A stretch of DNA of 64,000 bases from an uncultured Sphingomonas sp. (GCF_913774285.1 NZ_CAJYHX010000033.1:1-64000), one strand, 5' to 3'; positions 1 through 8,778 are shown, counted from the stretch's first letter. Program-made: numbers and translations. Notes: generated from the letters alone by a model not told the origin.

Positions 1-1305
1 GATGGCGATCAGGTGCGTCGCGGCCAGCGTATCGCCGAGTGGGACCCCTATACCCGCCCGGTTCTGACCGAAATGGACGGTGTTGTGGAGTTCGAGGACC
101 TTGTCGAAGGTCTCTCGGTTTCGGAACAGGCCGACGAGTCGACCGGTATCACCAAGCGTCAGGTTATCGACTGGCGTGCGAACCCGCGCGGATCGGACCT
201 GAAGCCTGCGCTCGTCATCCGGAAGGAGGACGGGACCATCGCCAAGCTTCAGCGTGGCACGGACGCTCGCTACCTCCTCTCGGTGGACGCGATCCTTTCC
301 GTCGAGCCGGGCTCGAAGGTGCGCGCCGGTGACGTTCTTTCGCGTATTCCGATGGAAAGCGCGAAGACCAAGGACATCACGGGCGGTCTGCCGCGTGTCG
401 CCGAACTCTTCGAAGCGCGTCGTCCGAAGGACAACGCCATCATCGCGGAGATCGACGGCACGATCCGGTTCGGCCGCGACTACAAGAACAAGCGCCGCAT
501 CATCATCGAACCGCACGAGGATGGCATCGAGCCGGTCGAATACCTGATCCCGAAGGGCAAGCCCTTCCATCTTCAGGAAGGCGACATGATCGAGAAAGGC
601 GACCACATTCTCGATGGCAACCCGGCGCCGCATGACATCCTGGCCATTCGTGGTGTCGAGGCGCTGGCAAGCTACCTCGTCAATGAAATCCAGGAAGTCT
701 ACCGGCTGCAGGGCGTGTTGATCAACGACAAGCACATCGAGGTGATCGTTCGCCAGATGCTGCAGAAGGTCGAGATCACCGACGGCGGCGACACCACGCT
801 GCTGGCGGGCGAACAGGTCGATCGCGACGAGATGGACGAGCATAACGAGAAGCTCCAGCCGGGCCAGCAGCCCGCGATGGGCAAGCCGATCCTGCTCGGC
901 ATCACCAAGGCGTCGCTGCAGACCCGCAGCTTCATCTCGGCCGCGTCGTTCCAGGAGACCACCCGCGTGCTCACCGAAGCCGCGGTGCAGGGCAAGAAGG
1001 ACACGCTGCTCGGCCTGAAGGAGAATGTGATCGTCGGCCGCCTGATCCCCGCCGGTACCGGTGCGGGCATGGGTCGCCTGCGCGTCGCCGCCTCCTCGCG
1101 CGATGCGGCGCTGCGCGTCGCCCAGCGCAAGATGCAGGAAGCCTCGCTCATCGCTCCGGCGAGCGCGGCGGAAGAGCATGCGGCCGAACTGGCGCGCAGC
1201 GCACGGGATGCCGGCGGCACCGGGGATGACCCCCTGGCGCAGGTGGCGCCCTCGGGCCACGGCACCGATGCGGATGCCGGCGAGTATCTGAACGAGGCGG
1301 AGTGA
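1..1305 (+). CDS. rpoC: RNA polymerase beta' subunit, C-terminal part (5' end outside window)
   Basis: This is the last 434 residues of the beta' subunit of DNA-dependent RNA polymerase; the frame is already open at base 1, so the gene begins upstream of the window. The sequence shows the typical C-terminal beta' landmarks: the stretch around GGLPRVAELFEARRPK, the later VNEIQEVYRLQGVLINDKHIEVIVRQML, and the segment ITKASLQTRSFISAASFQETTRVLTEAA, which are strongly conserved across bacteria. The final 40 or so residues are an acidic, low-complexity tail (GGTGDDPLAQVAP to the end), as is usual in alphaproteobacteria. A strong intrinsic terminator follows about 50 bases after the stop, so this is the end of the rpoB-rpoC transcript. 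Identification is secure. Confidence 0.98.
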   Translation, partial: DGDQVRRGQRIAEWDPYTRPVLTEMDGVVEFEDLVEGLSVSEQADESTGITKRQVIDWRANPRGSDLKPALVIRKEDGTIAKLQRGTDARYLLSVDAILSVEPGSKVRAGDVLSRIPMESAKTKDITGGLPRVAELFEARRPKDNAIIAEIDGTIRFGRDYKNKRRIIIEPHEDGIEPVEYLIPKGKPFHLQEGDMIEKGDHILDGNPAPHDILAIRGVEALASYLVNEIQEVYRLQGVLINDKHIEVIVRQMLQKVEITDGGDTTLLAGEQVDRDEMDEHNEKLQPGQQPAMGKPILLGITKASLQTRSFISAASFQETTRVLTEAAVQGKKDTLLGLKENVIVGRLIPAGTGAGMGRLRVAASSRDAALRVAQRKMQEASLIAPASAAEEHAAELARSARDAGGTGDDPLAQVAPSGHGTDADAGEYLNEAE

Positions 1306-1354
1306 TCCGCCCCGTTCGGGGGCGTACCGCCTGACCGAGCGTGACACGAATAAG

Positions 1355-1390
1355 GCCGCCGTCCGGGATGCCGGGCGGCGGCTTTTTCTT
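1355..1390 (+). terminator. Intrinsic terminator after rpoC
   Basis: A GC-rich hairpin (GCCGCCGTCCGG pairing with CCGGGCGGCGGC, tight loop) is followed directly by TTTTTCTTT. It lies about 50 bases after the rpoC stop codon and would end the rpoBC transcript. Confidence 0.92.
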
Positions 1391-1607
1391 TGTCGATGGC
1401 TGCACCGGAAAGGTTCGAAGTCGATCCACCTGCGCGCGGCGGCATCTTCGCGGCCGCGCCCTGCCCCTCTTTTCCGAAGCGAACGGCGCGACATGCCCCA
1501 TGGCGGCGACCCTGTCCGGGACGGAGCCAGTTGCGCCGCCATGGGGATCAACAGAGGTCGCCGGCCTTGCTACCCATAATGGAACAACAGGGGGGCGGGA
1601 GAGGATC

Positions 1608-2876
1608 ATGCGGAACATGGCAACGGCCATGGCGAGCACGCTGGCGCTCGTCGTGGCCACATCGGCGAGTGCGGCGACGCTGCGCGGGGGCATGGGCGGC
1701 CCCGCAGGCTATGGCAATCTCGTCCTGCAGCCCAATGATGACAATTTCAGCGCGGTGCAGAACAGCCCCGTCCTCATCAACTTCTTCGGCTATTCGGGCC
1801 GATCCTTCTTCGTCAACAACAACGGCAATGTCAGCTTCGGCCAGGGGCTCTCCAGCTTCACGCCGGTGCCGTTCGACGGGCATGCCGCAGCGCCACTGAT
1901 CGCGCCCTTCTGGGCGGACGTGGACACCCGCTGCAGCGGGTGCGGCGCCGTCTATCTCGGCTCGCAATCGCCCAACAGCTTCACCGTGACCTGGAACAAT
2001 GTGGGCTATTTCGGCGAGCACGGCGACAAGCTGAACAGTTTCCAGATGACGCTGGCCGGCGCGACCAGCCCCGGCGATTTCGACATCGAGTTTCGCTACA
2101 ATCGGCTCGAATGGACCACCGGCGACGCGAGCGGCGGGGCGGGCGGCCTGGGCGGTACACCCGCACAGGCCGGGTTCGATGCCGGCGACGGCAGCCATTT
2201 CTATTCGCTGCCGGGCTCCTTCTCGTCCACCGGCGCGCTGAACTTCACCAACATCAAGAACGCGCTCGGCGGCGAAGCGGGCGTGTTCAAATTCTTCATC
2301 CGCAGCGGCGCGGTGCTCGCCGACGACAGCAGCCCGGCCACGCCCCTGCTGCCCAGCAACGTCACCAACGGCAATGGCGGGCCGGGCTTCGGCTTCCAGT
2401 TCCAGGTCCAGCAGAATCAGCGCGTCTTTGTCGACCCGGTGGTGGCCGTGGGATATGACTTCAGCACGTCGTTCGGCAGCCCGATCATCCTCAGCGCGCT
2501 GTTCCCCGATCTCGGCGATCCCGATGGCTATACCGTTTACCTGCACGACGACCTGGTGCATCCCTATGCGACGCATGTCGGCGCCTATGGCAACCCGTTC
2601 CTCGTCGATTTCAGCGCGGCGGGCGGCGTGTCCGGCTTCCGCATCGCCGGGATCAATGCTGTGCTGGGGCTCGACCCGACCAATCCCACTGTTTTCGTGA
2701 CCGGGCTGACCTTCGACGTGACCGGCCCGACCATGGTCGACCTCACCCAGACCCCGATCCGGTTCGACACCAACAGCGCCGTGCCGGAGCCGGCCAGCTG
2801 GGGGATGCTGCTGCTCGGCTTCGCGGGGATCGGCGGCCTGGTGCGCCGGCGGCGACAGCGGCTCGCCCGTGCGTGA
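1608..2876 (+). CDS. Exported nidogen-like (NIDO) domain protein with PEP-CTERM sorting signal
   Basis: A 422-residue exported protein. The ATG at 1608 was chosen over longer in-frame starts because it has a good ribosome-binding site (GGGAGAGG) and opens a signal peptide (MRNMATAMASTLALVVATSASA). Residues of about 40-170 contain FFGYSGRSFFVNNNGNVSF and PLIAPFWADVDTR, the hallmark pattern of the extracellular NIDO domain. The C-terminus carries VPEPASWGMLLLGFAGIGG followed by an arginine cluster, a canonical PEP-CTERM tripartite signal that is recognised by exosortase and leads to surface anchoring or release. No exosortase gene is in this window. The gene is monocistronic, between the rpoC terminator and a convergent porin gene. 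The sorting class is clear; the ligand and role are unknown, with surface adhesion or biofilm a family-based guess. Confidence 0.85.
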   Translation: MRNMATAMASTLALVVATSASAATLRGGMGGPAGYGNLVLQPNDDNFSAVQNSPVLINFFGYSGRSFFVNNNGNVSFGQGLSSFTPVPFDGHAAAPLIAPFWADVDTRCSGCGAVYLGSQSPNSFTVTWNNVGYFGEHGDKLNSFQMTLAGATSPGDFDIEFRYNRLEWTTGDASGGAGGLGGTPAQAGFDAGDGSHFYSLPGSFSSTGALNFTNIKNALGGEAGVFKFFIRSGAVLADDSSPATPLLPSNVTNGNGGPGFGFQFQVQQNQRVFVDPVVAVGYDFSTSFGSPIILSALFPDLGDPDGYTVYLHDDLVHPYATHVGAYGNPFLVDFSAAGGVSGFRIAGINAVLGLDPTNPTVFVTGLTFDVTGPTMVDLTQTPIRFDTNSAVPEPASWGMLLLGFAGIGGLVRRRRQRLARA

Positions 2877-2902
2877 GGCGCGGGGCGGCGTTGCGGCGGC
2901 GA

Positions 2903-4054
2903 TCAGAGCGCGATCGTCAGCCGCAACGTGCCCACCGCCACCCCGCGCGCCTTTTCCACGCCGCCGCGATCGGTGATGAACTGGAGATCCGGCTGGACGG
3001 TCAGCCATTTGGTGAGCCGGTCCGAGTAGGTCAGCTCGAAGGTGGTCTCCGCCCGTGAGGGCCGCGTGCCCTCGTCGAGCAGCATCGCGCGGTATCCCGG
3101 CGTGGTCACGCCCCGGCTCATGCCGAAGGAGACCTGCGAGTCCGGGCGGCCGGCGACGAGCCGCTCGACCAGGAGCCCGGCCTGCCAGCCGCCCTGGAAC
3201 GGCGTCGCGGCGCCGCCCGACATGCCCGCGCGGCCGAAGGCGGTGAGCGATCGCCTGCCTTCCCCGCCTGCCAGCTGCAGCTCGGCGATGGCATAGCCGC
3301 CATGGTCGACATGCTGGAGCGGCATGCCGTCGGCATCGACCTCGGTATAGTCGTCGTGCCGCTTGGTGTAGCGCCAATAGCCGCCGGCGATCTTGAGGCC
3401 GGGCCGCTCCACCCCCGCCTCGCCGATCAGCAGCAGGCCGTGGCGGAAGCTGAAGTCGATGCCGTGCGGGTCTCCCAGGCAGCCGGCCGCGCCGTTGAGC
3501 ACCGCCGCGCGGACATAAGCGAGATGATCGAAGCGATGCTCCACCCGCACCGTCAGCGCGGTGGACGGAAAGATCGACGGGCCGTTCGGACCCGAGGCGG
3601 CGAGTTCGGACCCCGCGCCGAACGAGGGCGAAATCAGCAGCCCGGCGGCGCCGTTGGCGTAGAACTCGCTGTTGAGATCATAGGCGCCTGCGCGCACCGT
3701 GCCGTGCTGCCCGAGGCGCTGCTCCACCCAGGCTTCGAACAGCCGGAGATGGTGGCTTGCCACTTCGATATTGTCGACGCCCTGCAGCGTGCCCGCCGCA
3801 TCGTTGGGACGGCCGCCCATCGTGCTCATCACATGGACATGCGCCTGGGCGCCGCGCCAGCCGACCAGTCGCGCCAGATCCGCATCGGCGGTGAGGTCGA
3901 TATCGTCGAGCACATAGGTCCGGTCACGGTCGCCGCCACGCGCGACGCTGGCGACATCGATCGTCTCCACCAAGTGCACGTCTACTGCCCTCTGGGCAAG
4001 TACGTAGGTCGGCGATGTACATCCGAGCAGCAGGGCGAACAGAAACCGCTTCAT
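2903..4054 (-). CDS. OprB-like carbohydrate-selective porin
   Basis: A 383-residue outer-membrane protein. ATG 4054 was preferred because it starts a signal peptide (MKRFLFALLLGCTSPTYVLAQ) and has GGGAAG seven bases upstream; GTG/ATG codons at 4072 and 4069 would add six or five residues. The mature part has alternating short beta strands, a repeated pattern of EHRFDHLAYVRAAVL and GGYWRYTKR type segments, and an ending TLRLTIAL consistent with a porin C-terminal strand. The internal segment FYANGAAGLLISPSFGAG and the late RAMLLDEGTRPSRAETTFELTY resemble the OprB family. It is convergent with the PEP-CTERM gene and divergent from the chemoreceptor gene. Substrate cannot be read from sequence; sugars are the family norm. 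Confidence 0.75.
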   Translation of the reverse strand: MKRFLFALLLGCTSPTYVLAQRAVDVHLVETIDVASVARGGDRDRTYVLDDIDLTADADLARLVGWRGAQAHVHVMSTMGGRPNDAAGTLQGVDNIEVASHHLRLFEAWVEQRLGQHGTVRAGAYDLNSEFYANGAAGLLISPSFGAGSELAASGPNGPSIFPSTALTVRVEHRFDHLAYVRAAVLNGAAGCLGDPHGIDFSFRHGLLLIGEAGVERPGLKIAGGYWRYTKRHDDYTEVDADGMPLQHVDHGGYAIAELQLAGGEGRRSLTAFGRAGMSGGAATPFQGGWQAGLLVERLVAGRPDSQVSFGMSRGVTTPGYRAMLLDEGTRPSRAETTFELTYSDRLTKWLTVQPDLQFITDRGGVEKARGVAVGTLRLTIAL

Positions 4055-4102
4055 TACCAAGCTTCCCATCACCCCTCGACCAGTGTTTTAGGATGAACAA
4101 CT

Positions 4103-5977
4103 GTGCTTTATCGAATCTTGTCTATAATTTTCCTTGAGAGGATGCTGTCCGTTGCGGATGCACCAAATGCCTGGAGCCACATCGTGCAGTCGATCGCGTA
4201 TTCAACCCGCAAGCTAACGATCGCTATCATCCTGCTTTTCCTGCTCTGCGGAGGCACCGGGATCGTTTCGTCCTGGCTGCTGAGCTCGGCGCTGGACACG
4301 CAGGCTTCGGCCTCGGCGCTGCTCCGCAACCATATGGAAGCGGACATGATGCACGACGCGGTGCGCAGCGACGTGCTCGCCATCCTCGCCTCCAGCGAGC
4401 CCGGCATCGGGATCAAGATGGAGGATGCGCGCAAGGATCTCGAGGAGCATCTCGGCACGCTGCGCAAGCGCATTGCGGAGGACGTCGCGTTCAAGGGGGA
4501 TGCCGCGATCGAGGCCGCCGCCGCCAAGGTCGGCGACCCGATGGTCGGCTATGCGAACGCCGCCCAGCAGATCGCCGATGCCGCGGCGGGCGATCCAGCC
4601 GCGGCCAAGCGCCTGCTGCCCTCCTTCTTCGAGCAGTTCTCGGTTCTCGAAGAGTCGATGGCGGCGGCGTCGGATGCCATCGAACATTATTCCGACGGCA
4701 CGGCCAAGGGCGGCGCGACTCTCGGTTGGATCACCACCGGGTTGCTGGTCGCCACGCTGCTGGCCGCAATCGGCGGAGCGCTCTATGCCGCGCGCCTTGC
4801 CAACAGCCGCCTGGTAGGCCCGCTGATCGCTCTGTCCGATACGGTGGAGAAGCTGGTGACCGAGCCCGGCACCCCGCTGCCCGAAACCGATCGCCAGGAT
4901 GAACTCGGCGCCCTCGCCCGCGCGATCGCGCAGTTTAACCAGCAGGTCGAAGCAGCCAATGCCGAGAAGCAGGCGACCACCGAACTGATCGTGGAGACGG
5001 TCGGCTCCGGCCTGCAGAAGCTGGCGGGCGGCGATCTGACGACGCATGTCGACGCCGACCTGCAAGGCCCCTTCGCCCGCCTGAAGCAGGACTTCAACCG
5101 CGCGGTAGACAGCCTGCGGGACCTGATCGGATCGGTGCACACCGGCGCCGGCTCGCTGCGCCGCGCCTCGACCGAGATCACCGCAGCATCGGAAGACCTC
5201 GCCCGCCGCACCGAAGCCAATGCCGCGAGCCTCGAGACGACCACCGCCGAGATCAGCCAGATCGACGAGCGCCTGCGCACCTCGGTCCGCGCCGCCAGCG
5301 AGACGGTGGGTCGCGCCGACCAGACGATTGAGGCGGTGAGCACCGGCCGCTCGCGCGTCAGCAACGCGGTGACCGCGATGAGCCGCGTGTCGGAAAGCGC
5401 CAAGGGCATCGACGCGGTGATCGAGGGGCTCGACAAGATCGCCTTCCAGACGCGCGTGCTCGCGATGAACGCCGCGGTCGAGGCAGGCCGCGCCGGCGAG
5501 GCGGGCCGTGGCTTCGCCGTGGTCGCCGACCTCGTCTCCGCGCTCGCCATGCGCGCCGAGGAGGAAGCCGGCCGCGCCCGCGACCAACTGACCGTCACCC
5601 AGGTCGAGATCGGCACGGCGGTCGCGGCGGTCGAGGATGTCGACGGCGCGTTCAGCTCGATCTCCGAGAATGCCCAGTCGGTGCACAAGCTGCTCGGCCA
5701 GGTCGCGGCGGACAACCGGGTGCAGTCCGAATCGATCTCGCGGCTGAGCGAGACGATCCGGGTGATGGACAACTCCACCCAGCAGAACGCGGCGATGGTG
5801 GAGGAAACCTCGGCCGCCGCGCGCAACCTGATGGCCGAGATCGGCCAGTTGGTGGAGCAGGCGGCCCAATTCCGCATTGAAGGCGGCGGGGCTGCCTCGC
5901 CCGCGCGAGGTTCGGGCCCCACCTATGCGCTGCCCGTCGCCAGCGTCTCGGCAATCAGCGAGGAGGCTTGGGTGTAA
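4103..5977 (+). CDS. Methyl-accepting chemotaxis protein (first of two paralogues)
   Basis: A 624-residue chemoreceptor. It has a membrane segment at about 33-56 (KLTIAIILLFLLC region), a periplasmic helical sensor part of roughly 150 residues, a second membrane segment at about 212-232, a HAMP region, and a cytoplasmic signalling domain with IAFQTRVLAMNAAVEAGRAGEAGRGFAVVA. The tip departs from the usual pattern: QTR instead of QTN and ADLVSALAMRAEEEAG instead of the common ADEVR-LA-RS. The paralogue at 58331-60232 has the same changes. The protein ends EEAWV and lacks the C-terminal xWxxF docking peptide present in that paralogue. The start is uncertain: GTG 4103 has AGGA nine bases upstream, and ATG 4142 is an alternative. 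It is divergent from the porin gene, and no che genes are adjacent. Confidence 0.9.
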   Translation: MLYRILSIIFLERMLSVADAPNAWSHIVQSIAYSTRKLTIAIILLFLLCGGTGIVSSWLLSSALDTQASASALLRNHMEADMMHDAVRSDVLAILASSEPGIGIKMEDARKDLEEHLGTLRKRIAEDVAFKGDAAIEAAAAKVGDPMVGYANAAQQIADAAAGDPAAAKRLLPSFFEQFSVLEESMAAASDAIEHYSDGTAKGGATLGWITTGLLVATLLAAIGGALYAARLANSRLVGPLIALSDTVEKLVTEPGTPLPETDRQDELGALARAIAQFNQQVEAANAEKQATTELIVETVGSGLQKLAGGDLTTHVDADLQGPFARLKQDFNRAVDSLRDLIGSVHTGAGSLRRASTEITAASEDLARRTEANAASLETTTAEISQIDERLRTSVRAASETVGRADQTIEAVSTGRSRVSNAVTAMSRVSESAKGIDAVIEGLDKIAFQTRVLAMNAAVEAGRAGEAGRGFAVVADLVSALAMRAEEEAGRARDQLTVTQVEIGTAVAAVEDVDGAFSSISENAQSVHKLLGQVAADNRVQSESISRLSETIRVMDNSTQQNAAMVEETSAAARNLMAEIGQLVEQAAQFRIEGGGAASPARGSGPTYALPVASVSAISEEAWV

Positions 5978-6027
5978 GATCGTAGGCCGAACCTTCAATC
6001 GGCAGCACGGCCCAAGCGCAGCCGTCT

Positions 6028-6402
6028 CTAGGCGAGGCGCCCCGCCTGCTGCCCGACAAGCTTGGCCAGTTGCGTCGGCCGGTAGGGCTTGGGCAGGAAG
6101 AGGCTGTCGTCGGGCAGCTCTTCCGGCTCCAGCCATTGCTTGCCCGAGGTGACAATCACCTTCACGCGCGGAAACCGGGTGGAGACGATATCCGCCAGCT
6201 CGAGCCCGTCGATCGGCCCCGGCATGTTGATGTCGGTGAATACCACCGCAACTTCATGCTTCTCCAGAAGCGCGAGCGCCTCCGTGGCATCGGGCGCCTC
6301 AAGAACCTGAAAGCCGCTTTCGGCGAGCGCGTCTGCAGCAATCATGCGCACAAAGGTCTCGTCTTCGACGACGAGAACCGTGGCTTCTTCGAAGCTGGTC
6401 AT
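6028..6402 (-). CDS. Single-domain response regulator (CheY-like receiver)
   Basis: A 124-residue stand-alone receiver. The acidic pair is in VVEDE (residues 11-15), the predicted phosphorylation site is Asp57 in VVFTDINMPG, and the conserved lysine is Lys105 in LPKPYRP. There is no output domain. ATG 6402 was chosen because GGAGG lies six bases upstream; longer frames run into non-coding sequence. It has the same length and the same positions of the key residues as the receiver at 7096-7464, with which it shares PGPIDGLELA/PGSLDGLQLA and KPYRP, so the two are recent paralogues. Such receivers commonly serve general-stress or chemotaxis phosphorelays in sphingomonads; no kinase is adjacent. 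Confidence 0.88.
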   Translation of the reverse strand: MTSFEEATVLVVEDETFVRMIAADALAESGFQVLEAPDATEALALLEKHEVAVVFTDINMPGPIDGLELADIVSTRFPRVKVIVTSGKQWLEPEELPDDSLFLPKPYRPTQLAKLVGQQAGRLA

Positions 6403-6515
6403 AAATGCCTCCAGCACATCAACGTCTTGACGTATCGCTAGTTGCCCTGATGAATTGCCGGGCTGGATTGGTTCTCGCGAACCTATGCTTGGGGGAAACG
6501 CCCCCACGCGCAAAT

Positions 6516-6764
6516 TCAGGCCCGGCCAGACAGCACGCAGATGCAATCCGCGAACGGGAGAACGCGCAGAAGCTCGCCGCTCGACCGCACCACTTCGATG
6601 CGCCCACGCAGATCGAGAAGACCGCTGGTGAGATCCTCGCAGAGAAGCGAGCGGACGAACCCGATTGCGGTCCGCAGCGCCGCGTCGTCGTCCTGGAGGT
6701 TGGTGCCCTCGGGATCGAGGAGCGTGCCGCCACCGTCGTGCACGTGGAAATAGTAGCGCTGCAT
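6516..6764 (-). CDS. Small DUF6894-type protein
   Basis: An 82-residue protein beginning MQRYYFHVHDGGGTLLDPEG, followed by LQDDDAALRTAI and a late VLPFADCI. This layout (RY-F-H-V-DG near the start, D-EG, an alanine/arginine helix, then LPF-D) is that of the DUF6894 family, which is common and often multicopy in Sphingomonas and rhizobia. Function is unknown. ATG 6764 gives the family's usual length, although its Shine-Dalgarno is weak; a longer frame reaching 6914 starts in proline/arginine-rich sequence that looks untranslated. It lies between the two single-domain receivers, on the strand of the left one; 113 bases with a GGGGG-AAACG-CCCCC type hairpin separate it from that gene. Confidence 0.7.
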   Translation of the reverse strand: MQRYYFHVHDGGGTLLDPEGTNLQDDDAALRTAIGFVRSLLCEDLTSGLLDLRGRIEVVRSSGELLRVLPFADCICVLSGRA

Positions 6765-6800
6765 CGCTGCGATCCAACCGGCCCCTGTGCGATGGCCTGA

Positions 6801-6829
6801 AGAGCCCGCCGAGGGGAAAGGCGGGCTCT
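6801..6829. other. Perfect 10-bp inverted repeat in the 331-base gap between DUF6894 and response regulator
   Basis: AGAGCCCGCC pairs perfectly with GGCGGGCTCT across a nine-base loop. It sits 36 bases upstream of the DUF6894 start and has only a poor T-run on either strand (TTCCTTG on the plus strand), so it may be a weak terminator or a leader hairpin. The rest of the gap 6765-7095 holds the divergent promoters; no clear sigma-70 or EcfG-type site was found there. Confidence 0.5.
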
Positions 6830-7095
6830 TCCTTGTGCCGCGCGGAACTGGTGGGGGGGGATGCTCCGGCGCCGTTGCGACCCGGCTCGTCTGAGAGACT
6901 GTCCCGGTAGCCACCTTCTGCCGAATTCGAACCGGTTGGACAATTAGGTACTAAGACCATGCCGTGGAGCAACTAAGCGTTAGGAGCGTTCGACAACGGC
7001 AGTTCCAGACAAGACGTGGTTAATACGCGTCAAGTAAACTTAGGTTGTGGAACGACCACCTCTCCATTTCAGTCTCGCGTGCAAAGGGAGCGAAG

Positions 7096-7464
7096 ATGGG
7101 ACACGACTTCTCCTCGACCATCCTTATCGTCGATGATGAGGATTACATCCGAATACTGGCAGCCTCCCTGCTCAAAGAGGAAGGCTTCCATGTTCTGGAG
7201 GCGTCCGACACATCGGAAGCGCTGGCACTGGCAGCCAGGCACGATATCGATGTCCTGCTGACGGACCTGCACATGCCCGGCTCGCTCGACGGATTGCAGC
7301 TTGCCGCCGAGATTCGCGCGACCGATCCGCTGGTGCATGTGATCATCTCCTCCGGAGACGATCCATCGGTGCTCAAGGACGACGAGATGGGCGCAGTCTT
7401 CCTCGCGAAGCCCTATCGGCCCCATCAGCTCACCCGTGCCGTGCGCATGAACGCGATCGGCTGA
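7096..7464 (+). CDS. Single-domain response regulator (CheY-like receiver)
   Basis: A 122-residue receiver without output domain. Acidic residues are in IVDDED (11-16), the phospho-acceptor is Asp57 in LLTDLHMPG, and the conserved lysine is Lys105 in LAKPYRP. ATG 7096 has GGGAG seven bases upstream and gives a protein collinear with its paralogue at 6028-6402; the earlier in-frame ATG at 7045 would add residues that do not fit a receiver. It ends ten bases before the convergent modC gene. No histidine kinase is adjacent, so it presumably acts in a relay encoded elsewhere. Confidence 0.88.
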   Translation: MGHDFSSTILIVDDEDYIRILAASLLKEEGFHVLEASDTSEALALAARHDIDVLLTDLHMPGSLDGLQLAAEIRATDPLVHVIISSGDDPSVLKDDEMGAVFLAKPYRPHQLTRAVRMNAIG

Positions 7465-7474
7465 GCGCCGCTCT

Positions 7475-8089
7475 CTAGTCCCCGAACGCCACGATCCGAT
7501 CTCCCAGCCGCTCGGCCTCGGCACGGTCGTGGGTGACGAGGAGGATCGGCAGGCCGATGCCGTCGCGCAGCCGCTCGAGCAGTGCGAGGATCTCCTCCCG
7601 CCGGGCGCGGTCGAGCGAGGCGAGCGGCTCGTCGAGCAGCAGGAACGCCGGATCCGTCAGCAGCGCACGGCCGATCGCCACCCGCTTGGCCTCGCCGCCC
7701 GAGAGCGTGCGCGGCCAGCGATCGAGCAGGTGCGCGATGCCGAGCAGGTCGATCACGCGGTCCACATCCACCGCCGCTCCCTTCCGCCAGCCATAGAGCA
7801 GGTTCGCCCGCGCGCGCAGGTGCGGGAACAGCCGCGGCTCCTGGAACACATAGCCCGCCCGCCGCGCCTCGGGCTTGAGGTCCACCCCTGCGGCCGCATC
7901 GAACAGGGTGCGCTCGCCCACCCGGATATGCCCGGCATCGGGGCGAAGCAGCCCGGCGACCATATTGAGCACGCTCGACTTGCCCGCGCCCGAGGGGCCG
8001 AACAGCACCGTCACCCCGGCGCCCGGCTCCACGCGGCAGGCGATCTCGGTCTCGCCCAGCGTGCGGCGCACGTCGATGTCAAAGGACAT
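7475..8089 (-). CDS. modC: Molybdate ABC transporter ATP-binding protein, short form
   Basis: This is the ATPase of a molybdate/tungstate importer. It has Walker A GPSGAGKSS (31-39), the Q-loop in VFQEPRLFPH, signature LSGGEAKRVAIGRALL (129 onward), Walker B LLLDEPLASLD (151 onward) and the switch histidine in VTHDR. The protein is 204 residues, whereas typical ModC is about 350 because of a C-terminal TOBE (molybdate-sensing) domain; here it ends at FGD just after the nucleotide-binding domain. ATG 8089 overlaps modB by 11 bases, so translation is coupled. It is the last gene of modA-modB-modC. The short form is ordinary in some alphaproteobacteria but implies no TOBE-based feedback. Confidence 0.92.
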   Translation of the reverse strand: MSFDIDVRRTLGETEIACRVEPGAGVTVLFGPSGAGKSSVLNMVAGLLRPDAGHIRVGERTLFDAAAGVDLKPEARRAGYVFQEPRLFPHLRARANLLYGWRKGAAVDVDRVIDLLGIAHLLDRWPRTLSGGEAKRVAIGRALLTDPAFLLLDEPLASLDRARREEILALLERLRDGIGLPILLVTHDRAEAERLGDRIVAFGD

Positions 8090-8768
8090 GGGTGCCCCTG
8101 CCCGTCCGCCGCGCAACCAGCTCGGAGCCCAGCAGCGCGACGAAGGCGATCGCGATCGACACCGCCGCCAGTCGCAGCACCTGCCCCTCGCCGCCCGGCA
8201 CCTGCAACGCCGAATAGATGGCGAGCGGCAGCGTTTCGGTTTCGCCGGGCACGTTGGAGACGAAGGAAATGGTCGCGCCGAACTCGCCCAGCGCGCGGGC
8301 GAAGCCAAGCACCAGCCCCGCCAGCACGCCCGGCAGCGCCAGCGGCAGCGTGACGGTGGCGAAGGTCCGCACCGGCCCCGCGCCGAGGCTGCGCGCCGCC
8401 TGCTCCAGTCGCTGGTCGACCGCCTCCAGCGAAAGCCGGATCGCGCGCACCATCAGCGGCAGCGCCATCACGCCCGCCGCGATCGCCGCGCCGCTCCAGC
8501 GGAACAGGACGGTGGTGCCGAACCAGCGCTCGAGCAGCCCCCCGATCGGCCCTGCCGGCGCGAAGGCGAGCAGCAGCATCCAGCCGGTCACCACCGGCGG
8601 CACCACCAGCGGCAGATGGACCAGCGCGTCGAGCAGCAGCTTGCCGGGAAAGCGCACGCGCGCGAGCAGCCAGGCCAGCGCGAACGCCAGCGGCAGCACC
8701 GCCAGCACCGCCACGCCTCCCACCTTGAGCGAGAGCAGGACGATGCCCCATTCCTCGGCGCTCAGCAC
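8079..8768 (-). CDS. modB: Molybdate ABC transporter permease
   Basis: A 229-residue inner-membrane permease with about five hydrophobic helices and the binding-protein-dependent transport (EAA) loop: AARSLGAGPVRTFATVTLPLALPGVLAGLVLGFARALGEFGAT is the standard ModB pattern that docks on ModC. The start is a GTG at 8768, ten bases downstream of the modA stop; no in-frame ATG is available. It overlaps modC by 11 bases, which fits a tight modABC operon. Identification is secure from the EAA motif together with its neighbours. Confidence 0.93.
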   Translation of the reverse strand: MLSAEEWGIVLLSLKVGGVAVLAVLPLAFALAWLLARVRFPGKLLLDALVHLPLVVPPVVTGWMLLLAFAPAGPIGGLLERWFGTTVLFRWSGAAIAAGVMALPLMVRAIRLSLEAVDQRLEQAARSLGAGPVRTFATVTLPLALPGVLAGLVLGFARALGEFGATISFVSNVPGETETLPLAIYSALQVPGGEGQVLRLAAVSIAIAFVALLGSELVARRTGRGTHVL

Positions 8769-8778
8769 CAGGCCAGGC

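Noticed and set aside
1548..3377. Long open frame (over 600 codons) on the minus strand across the PEP-CTERM and porin genes
   Set aside because: Arginine/alanine-rich with no recognisable domain, opposite to a gene with signal peptide and sorting signal; an effect of high GC at third codon positions.
6930..7095. GGAAC motif (7049-7053) upstream of the second response regulator as a general-stress (EcfG) promoter
   Set aside because: No CGTT at the required spacing of 16-17 bases downstream of the GGAAC; other GGAAC matches in the gap also failed.
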